A stretch of DNA of 8,465 nucleotides from Aphodosoma sp045614825 (GTDB lineage Bacteria > Bacteroidota > Bacteroidia > Bacteroidales > Paludibacteraceae): positions 1 to 8,465 of the forward strand of contig JAZLDO010000144.1 in assembly GCA_045614825.1 (NCBI GenBank), written 5' to 3'. Both the position numbers and the translations under genes were made by a program. Below are positions 4,866 to 8,465 of the stretch, piece after piece. The stretch's first letter is position 1. The number at the start of each line of letters is the position of its first letter. The notes under the pieces were generated by a model. That model made no database searches and was not told the DNA's origin. It was given only the letters and a program-made list of their open reading frames with translations.

Positions 4866-5663
4866 ATGTTCAAGTTCAAACAATTCACTATATATCAAGA
4901 CCACACTGCAATGAAAGTTGGCACCGATGGCGTACTACTCGGAGCTTGGGCTCCTATTGCTCCCTCTGCCTCACGCCTACTCGACATCGGTACTGGCACT
5001 GGCCTCATAGCCTTAATGCTAGCACAACGCTTCTCAAAACAATCACAAAACCCTAAATATTGTCCCCCCATTTTAGAGGGACGAGCCCAACAGGAGGAAG
5101 TGGTTAACACTCTCAACTCTCAACTTAATATAGATGCTATAGATATCGACCTATCATCAATCGAACAAGCTACAGAAAATATAAAGAATAGTCCTTTCGC
5201 TAAATACATTACAACTCATCACACATCCCTACAAGACTATACCACACAAGAAAAATACGATGCAATAGTCTGCAATCCTCCCTATTTTGTGGCATCGCTC
5301 AAATGTCCTGATGCCAGTCGCACACAAGCACGCCACACAGACTCTCTCTCATTCGATGACCTATTGCAACACTCAGCACGACTACTTAACGACGGAGGCT
5401 CTTTATCTGTAATATTACCAATAAACGAAGGCAATCAACTAATCGAATTAGCCCCAAAATATGGTTTCTCACTCACACATCTCGTCGAAGTTCACCCCAC
5501 TCCAACAGCTCCCCCAAAACGACTACTTATGCATTTCATAAAACAAGAAAAAAATAATTATGAATTATGCATTATGAATTATGAATTAGTTATAGAGCTT
5601 TCCCGCCACCAATACACTCCCGAATACATCGCACTCACCCGCGATTTTTACCTAAAAATGTAG
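4866..5663 (+). CDS. trmN6: tRNA1(Val) (adenine37-N6)-methyltransferase-like SAM enzyme
   Basis: This is a TrmN6 (YfiC-type) methyltransferase that uses SAM to methylate A37 of tRNA1-Val in E. coli. Visible motifs are MKVGTDGVLLGAW (16-28), the SAM-binding DIGTGTG (40-46), the acidic strand-2 motif IDAIDID (89-95), and the amino-methyltransferase motif NPPY (137-140). The C-terminus YTPEYIALTRDFYLKM is typical of the family. At 265 aa it is about 20-30 residues longer than relatives of roughly 240. The excess lies between the first and second Rossmann strands (about residues 58-87) and around residues 231-241. Both places coincide with repeat DNA. Both insertions are in frame and fall outside the motifs, so the enzyme may still work. 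Its neighbour tadA is another tRNA-modification gene on the same strand. Confidence 0.85.
   Translation: MFKFKQFTIYQDHTAMKVGTDGVLLGAWAPIAPSASRLLDIGTGTGLIALMLAQRFSKQSQNPKYCPPILEGRAQQEEVVNTLNSQLNIDAIDIDLSSIEQATENIKNSPFAKYITTHHTSLQDYTTQEKYDAIVCNPPYFVASLKCPDASRTQARHTDSLSFDDLLQHSARLLNDGGSLSVILPINEGNQLIELAPKYGFSLTHLVEVHPTPTAPPKRLLMHFIKQEKNNYELCIMNYELVIELSRHQYTPEYIALTRDFYLKM
5037..5105 (+). repeat. In-frame insertion-like segment with a C/G-rich hairpin inside trmN6
   Basis: This segment encodes residues 58-80, which family members lack between the GxGxG strand and the strand carrying DAIDID. It contains a C-run (5064-5069), and GTCCC (5062-5066) pairs with GGGAC (5078-5082). It runs directly into the heptad array at 5106-5126. 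Its base composition differs from the rest of the gene. Calling it a dispersed repeat is inference, because no second copy is in this window. Confidence 0.45.
5106..5126 (+). repeat. Intragenic heptad array in trmN6 (TCAACTC family)
   Basis: The three units AACACTC, TCAACTC and TCAACTT span 21 bp and coincide exactly with codons 81-87 (NTLNSQL). The heptad sequence differs from the TCCTAAC family, but the period and the frame-neutral length follow the same pattern. Confidence 0.65.
5556..5588 (+). repeat. Intragenic heptad array in trmN6 (AATTATG family)
   Basis: The units are AATTATG, AATTATG, CATTATG and AATTATG, then a partial AATTA. Together they encode residues 231-241 (NYELCIMNYEL). 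They fill a variable region just before the conserved C-terminal YTPEYIALTRDFYL. The overall frame is kept because 33 bp are occupied. Confidence 0.8.
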
Positions 5664-5685
5664 CTCGTATGTTAAGATATTTTTG

Positions 5686-5693
5686 TAACTTTG
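5686..5693 (+). promoter_or_regulatory. -7 promoter element upstream of rpe
   Basis: TAACTTTG matches TAnnTTTG exactly and is followed by CAATT. Transcription would start near 5700, giving a leader of about 75 nt. The leader holds a small hairpin (AGGATT 5724-5729 with AATCCT 5734-5739), a GGCAAAGCC motif (5711-5719), and the heptad array at 5743-5770. No clear -33 element is seen. Confidence 0.55.
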
Positions 5694-5742
5694 CAATTAT
5701 TTTATTAAGAGGCAAAGCCGGAAAGGATTCTCAAATCCTCAT

Positions 5743-5770
5743 TCCTAACTTCTAACTCCTAACTCCTCAT
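5743..5770 (+). repeat. Heptad array TCCTAAC in the rpe leader
   Basis: The four units are TCCTAAC, TTCTAAC, TCCTAAC and TCCTCAT. They end 4 bp before the rpe ATG and so occupy the ribosome-binding region, just as the related array does before trkA. No purine-rich Shine-Dalgarno sequence is present. Confidence 0.8.
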
Positions 5771-5774
5771 TATT

Positions 5775-6419
5775 ATGAAACTATTATCTCCATCTCTCCT
5801 CTCTGCCAATTTCGGCAACCTCGAACGCGACATCGAACTAATCAACAAAAGCAACGCAGATTGGTTGCATATTGACATTATGGACGGCGTGTTCGTACCC
5901 AATATCTCGTTTGGTTTTCCTGTATTGAAATATGTTAAACAACTTTGCACTAAACCTTTAGATGTGCATTTGATGATTGTCGAACCTGACAAATTCATCA
6001 ACGAAGTAAAAGAGACTGGTGCAATTATGATGAACGTGCACTACGAGGCATGCACTCACCTCCACCGCACTATCCAACGCATCCACGATGCTGGTATGAA
6101 AGCTGGTGTAACACTCAATCCACACACTCCTGTAGAACTACTTGAAGATATTGTAGCAGATGTAGATATGGTGTTACTTATGAGTGTAAACCCTGGTTTT
6201 GGTGGACAAAAATTTATCGAAAATACATACGACAAAATTCGTCGTCTCCGTGCTATGATTGACCGCAAAGGTTGCAACACGCTTATCCAAGTGGATGGTG
6301 GCGTAAACCTCAAAAACGCAGCTGCACTCTACGAAGCTGGTGCCGACTGCCTTGTTGCTGGCAACGCCGTATTCTCTGCCGACGACATGATACAAACTAT
6401 CGCTGATCTCAAAAAGTAA
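5775..6419 (+). CDS. rpe: Ribulose-phosphate 3-epimerase
   Basis: The enzyme interconverts ribulose 5-phosphate and xylulose 5-phosphate in the non-oxidative pentose phosphate pathway, in the cytoplasm. The product is 214 aa, the normal length, and forms a TIM barrel. Motifs occur in order: SPSLLSANF (5-13), LHIDIMDGVFVPN (31-43) with metal ligands H32 and catalytic D34, VHLMI (64-68) with H65, the phosphate-gripping MSVNPGFGGQ (136-145), and VDGGV (173-177) with catalytic D174. All expected active-site residues are present. The gene has its own promoter and a heptad-filled leader. It is followed by MITE-like copy B, which starts 10 bp after the stop. Confidence 0.95.
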   Translation: MKLLSPSLLSANFGNLERDIELINKSNADWLHIDIMDGVFVPNISFGFPVLKYVKQLCTKPLDVHLMIVEPDKFINEVKETGAIMMNVHYEACTHLHRTIQRIHDAGMKAGVTLNPHTPVELLEDIVADVDMVLLMSVNPGFGGQKFIENTYDKIRRLRAMIDRKGCNTLIQVDGGVNLKNAAALYEAGADCLVAGNAVFSADDMIQTIADLKK

Positions 6420-6429
6420 TATTTCTTTT

Positions 6430-6651
6430 TTCAACATAAGTACATAACTAATTCATAGGTTTACGAAGTTATAATCTGTATTTTTATTTTATTATCAGGA
6501 CAATCTCTTTTTCAAGTACAAGCCTTGTGAGTATTAGTAATGATTTATGGCTTGTACTTAAAAACAATGCTAACCAACCAAAAACAACTAAAACAACTAA
6601 AACCACCAAACCAATTTGTCCAATAAATAAAGTTTGTACTTCTGTTAAAAA
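6430..6651 (-). mobile_element. MITE-like repeat, copy B (inverted relative to copy A)
   Basis: The element is about 222 bp, and its minus strand aligns with copy A at 4118-4322. Its terminal inverted repeats are CAACATAAGTACATA (6432-6446) and, read on the other strand, TTAACAGAAGTACAAA (6633-6648). The shared 17-mer lies at 6615-6631 (complement of TTTATTTATTGGACAAA). Internally, AAGTACAAGCC (6516-6526) and GGCTTGTACTT (6548-6558) form an inverted pair; copy A retains only one half. There is no transposase. The plus strand also has a period-9 AAAACAACT stretch near 6580-6600. The element ends 18 bp before the next gene's ATG. Confidence 0.7.
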
Positions 6652-6669
6652 TAAATTATTATATATCAA

Positions 6670-7797
6670 ATGATAACAATAAAAGAAGTAAGCTCACGCA
6701 AAGAACTCAAACAATTCATCCGATTTGCCAACGAACTATATAGTGATAGCCCATACTACACCCCATGCCTTGAGTTCGACGAGATGAATACCTTCGATAC
6801 GAAAAAGAATCCAGCACTCGAACACTCTAAATTTGCCAACTTCTTGGCATACAAAGACGGTAAGATTGTTGGTCGTATCACTGCTATTATCAACGAATTA
6901 GCCAACCAACATTGGGGATGCAAAAAAGTACGCTTCGGATGGTTCGACTTTATTGACGACTACGAAGTGTCAAAAGCTCTACTCGACGCCGCTGCCGATT
7001 GGGGTCGCCAACATGGTATGACTGCCATGAATGGTCCTGTAGGCTTCACTGACTTCGACCACCAAGGCCTCTTACTCGAAGGTTACGACTACGTGTCGCC
7101 TATGGCAAGCCTCTACAACTATCCTTACTACGTTGACCACTTCGACCGCTATGGATTAGTAAAAGAAGCCGACTGGATTGAATTCCTCGTATCTACACCT
7201 CACGAAATACCAGAAAAAATGGAGCGTGTGGCTAAAATAGTAATGGAAAAATACAAAATACGTATTGACAAAGTACGCTCAGTCAAAGAGTTGAAAGAAA
7301 AATATGGCTACTCTTATTTCGACGTAATCGATGCTGCATACCAACCGCTCTACAACTTCCAACCACTCACACAACGTCAGAAAGAGTACTATGCCGAGAT
7401 GTATTTCCCTATGATTAACTTCGATTTCATTACTATCGCAATCAACGAGTACGACGAAATCGTAGGCGTAGGCATCGGTATGCCCGATATATCAAAAGCT
7501 CTACAAGAAACTCGAGGCAAGCTATTCCCATTCGGTTGGATAAAACTCCTCAAAGCACTAAAAGCCAAACAGATGGAAACGTTCAACCTATTGCTCATCG
7601 CTGTGCGCCCAGATTATCAAAACAAGGGTGTCAATGCACTATTCTTCTACGATCAAATACCATATTTCCAAAAATATGGCATCAAATACACCGAAACAAC
7701 AGCTATCCTCGAAGAGAACTCAAAAAACCAAGCCAACTTCGCCTACTTCGAAACCAAACAACACAAACGCCGTCGTGCTTATATCAAACAACTATAA
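6670..7797 (+). CDS. GNAT-fold N-acetyltransferase-like protein
   Basis: The 375-aa cytoplasmic protein has no signal peptide or membrane segment. Its C-terminal part has a GNAT acetyl-CoA-binding signature: a beta strand FNLLLIAV (305-312) followed by RPDYQNKGVNALFF (313-326), close to the motif-A pattern Q/R-x-x-G-x-G/A. The N-terminal part (about 1-130) also has GNAT-like features, for example LAYKDGKIVGRITAIIN (59-75). This suggests a tandem or pseudo-duplicated fold. The well-conserved central segment NGPVGFTDFDHQGLLLEGYD (121-140) is what I associate with an uncharacterised Bacteroidota family. Substrate and pathway are unknown. Its start lies just after MITE-like copy B, and no TAnnTTTG promoter is seen. 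It ends at a strong terminator. Confidence 0.75.
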   Translation: MITIKEVSSRKELKQFIRFANELYSDSPYYTPCLEFDEMNTFDTKKNPALEHSKFANFLAYKDGKIVGRITAIINELANQHWGCKKVRFGWFDFIDDYEVSKALLDAAADWGRQHGMTAMNGPVGFTDFDHQGLLLEGYDYVSPMASLYNYPYYVDHFDRYGLVKEADWIEFLVSTPHEIPEKMERVAKIVMEKYKIRIDKVRSVKELKEKYGYSYFDVIDAAYQPLYNFQPLTQRQKEYYAEMYFPMINFDFITIAINEYDEIVGVGIGMPDISKALQETRGKLFPFGWIKLLKALKAKQMETFNLLLIAVRPDYQNKGVNALFFYDQIPYFQKYGIKYTETTAILEENSKNQANFAYFETKQHKRRRAYIKQL

Positions 7798-7823
7798 CAA
7801 ATACGTATTTAATTATCAGAAAT

Positions 7824-7863
7824 AAAAAAAGTACATACTCGCTTTTAAGTATGTACTTTTTTT
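7824..7863. terminator. Bidirectional intrinsic terminator between convergent genes
   Basis: A 16-bp perfect stem (7824-7839 with 7848-7863) closes an 8-nt loop at 7840-7847. It has an A tract on the left and a T tract on the right, so it can act on both strands. It sits between the plus-strand gene ending at 7797 and the minus-strand gene ending at 7911. The stem core AAGTACATA also occurs at the ends of the MITE-like elements. Confidence 0.85.
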
Positions 7864-7910
7864 ATTTTTTTTACTTATCAACCCATAAAATAATACCTAT
7901 AAGTCAAATT

Positions 7911-8204
7911 TTAATCGAATATAAACTCATTTTTTTCGAAACAATCTTCTTCTGTTTTAATTCTTGTAACAGATTTTTTTACCTTCATCTCTATACCAGG
8001 CACATCATATTCTTTCTTCAAATCATCGATATGATACTCTAAATCATTTTCAGTTGCCCAAATATAATTGGTTACAGAGGTTTCCATTAATTCCATTTTC
8101 ATTGATATATCCACTTTCCAGCATTTTTCGACATCTTTGCTACAAGATGTAAAACCCAAAGCAAATAGAGCCAAAACGGCAATTACAAAACAAATCTTTT
8201 TCAT
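7911..8204 (-). CDS. Small predicted lipoprotein of unknown function
   Basis: The 97-aa product has a type II signal peptide: KK at 2-3, a hydrophobic stretch 5-17, and a lipobox ending GFTSC with the lipidated cysteine at 21. The mature part (about 77 aa) is charged, starts CSKDVEK, and has two further cysteines, C28 and C88, that could form a disulfide. The K-D after the cysteine partly resembles the lysine/acidic surface-export signal of Bacteroidota lipoproteins, which is suggestive only. I do not recognise a domain. The gene is convergent with the GNAT gene, shares its terminator, and has a good promoter upstream. It is probably monocistronic. Confidence 0.8.
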   Translation of the reverse strand: MKKICFVIAVLALFALGFTSCSKDVEKCWKVDISMKMELMETSVTNYIWATENDLEYHIDDLKKEYDVPGIEMKVKKSVTRIKTEEDCFEKNEFIFD

Positions 8205-8245
8205 AATAGATAAATTTAGAGGTTAGACAATAGAATTTTGTACTG

Positions 8246-8277
8246 CAAAATTACACAATATTCGCGAACAAAACAAA
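8246..8277 (-). promoter_or_regulatory. Complete Bacteroidota promoter for the lipoprotein gene
   Basis: On the minus strand, TAATTTTG (complement at 8246-8253) matches TAnnTTTG exactly. A -33 TTTG (complement at 8274-8277) lies 20 bp upstream of it. This is the best promoter in the window. The start would fall near 8240 and leave a leader of about 35 nt before the ATG at 8204. An imperfect A/T-rich inverted repeat (about 8264-8315) overlaps the -33 box and could be an operator, though its low complexity makes that weak. Confidence 0.65.
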
Positions 8278-8335
8278 TAAAAATCGCACTATTTTTGTTT
8301 TGTTTTTGTTTCGATTTTAATTTAGAGCAAAATGA

Positions 8336-8385
8336 CACAAAAAGAAAGAAGGCATCGAACTGATAATCAATTCAATGCCTTCTTT
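8336..8385 (-). terminator. Intrinsic terminator of the tRNA-Leu gene
   Basis: On the minus strand, a stem of about 15 bp (8371-8385 pairs with 8345-8359, with one G-U pair) closes an 11-nt loop. It is followed by a T-rich run (complement of 8336-8344). It begins 3 bp after the tRNA discriminator base, as expected for a tRNA gene ending its transcript. Confidence 0.8.
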
Positions 8386-8387
8386 TG

Positions 8388-8465
8388 TGCGGCGTAAGGG
8401 ACTCGAACCCCCACGTCTCTCGACACTAGATCCTAAGTCTAGCGCGGCTACCAATTACGCCAACG
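8388..8465 (-). tRNA. tRNA-Leu (anticodon UAG), 5' end cut by the window
   Basis: Read on the minus strand, the anticodon arm is CTAGA, loop CTTAGGA, TCTAG. The anticodon TAG (complement of 8433-8435) reads CUA leucine codons. A long variable arm (TGTCGAGAGACGTG region) marks a class II tRNA. The T arm has the usual GGTTCGAGTCC, and the D arm has AATTGGTA. The 3' acceptor strand ACGCCGC (complement of 8389-8395) is followed by discriminator A at 8388, and no CCA is encoded. By pairing, the 5' acceptor strand should be GCGGCGT. Only its last three bases are inside the window, so the gene continues about 4 bases further. Confidence 0.95.

Noticed and set aside
6484..6669. A 61-aa hydrophobic minus-strand open frame
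   Set aside because: It lies inside MITE-like copy B. Its hydrophobicity comes from the complement of an AAC/AAA-rich tract, and copy A has no equivalent frame.
7536..8042. A 168-aa plus-strand open frame
   Set aside because: It overlaps the GNAT gene in another frame, runs through the terminator hairpin, and crosses the lipoprotein gene antisense. Its low-complexity Tyr/Phe/Ile content is typical of AT-rich non-coding translation.
8264..8315. An imperfect A/T inverted repeat as an additional terminator or operator
   Set aside because: It consists of AAAAC/GTTTT low-complexity sequence with unequal arms. It is mentioned under the lipoprotein promoter but is too weak to call separately.

Overview
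The window looks like a chromosomal stretch from an AT-rich member of the Bacteroidota, most likely order Bacteroidales. The evidence is the tail of a BspA-like leucine-rich-repeat protein, several exact matches to the Bacteroides-type -7 promoter element TAnnTTTG, start codons without a Shine-Dalgarno sequence, a lipoprotein with a Bacteroidales-style signal, and a short four-helix-bundle (23S rRNA intervening-sequence type) protein. The species cannot be fixed from the sequence alone.

Layout. Bases 2-181 hold the C-terminus of a BspA-like protein. A leader with two copies of a palindrome precedes nth (endonuclease III, 343-981). Next is a K+ uptake operon, trkH (1080-2945) and trkA (3416-4105), split by a small cassette that carries a four-helix-bundle gene (3024-3386). 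Then come tadA (4333-4767), a trmN6-type tRNA methyltransferase (4866-5663) and rpe (5775-6419). A GNAT-fold protein (6670-7797) follows and ends at a strong bidirectional terminator. On the minus strand are a small lipoprotein (7911-8204) and, at the right edge, a tRNA-Leu(UAG) cut by the window end, with its own terminator.

The genes are mostly housekeeping: DNA repair, K+ uptake, two tRNA-modification enzymes, and one pentose-phosphate or Calvin-type epimerase. The unusual content is the repeat layer laid over them. First, short heptanucleotide tandem repeats (mainly TCCTAAC or its complement GTTAGGA, also AATTATG and TCAACTC) occur between genes, directly before start codons, across stop codons, and in frame inside trkH and trmN6. 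Second, the four-helix-bundle gene sits between two oppositely oriented arrays of the same heptad, so the whole 468-bp segment looks like an insertion into the trkH-trkA junction. Third, two diverged copies of a roughly 205-222-bp non-coding element with terminal inverted repeats lie in opposite orientation around tadA-trmN6-rpe, and look like a MITE-type element. Fourth, a 20-bp palindrome-bearing direct repeat occurs twice in the nth leader.

The best candidate for an undescribed system is the combination of the four-helix-bundle protein with the inverted heptad arrays, together with the same heptads dispersed into nearby genes. The layout is directly visible in the sequence. Mobility or any RNA function is inference.
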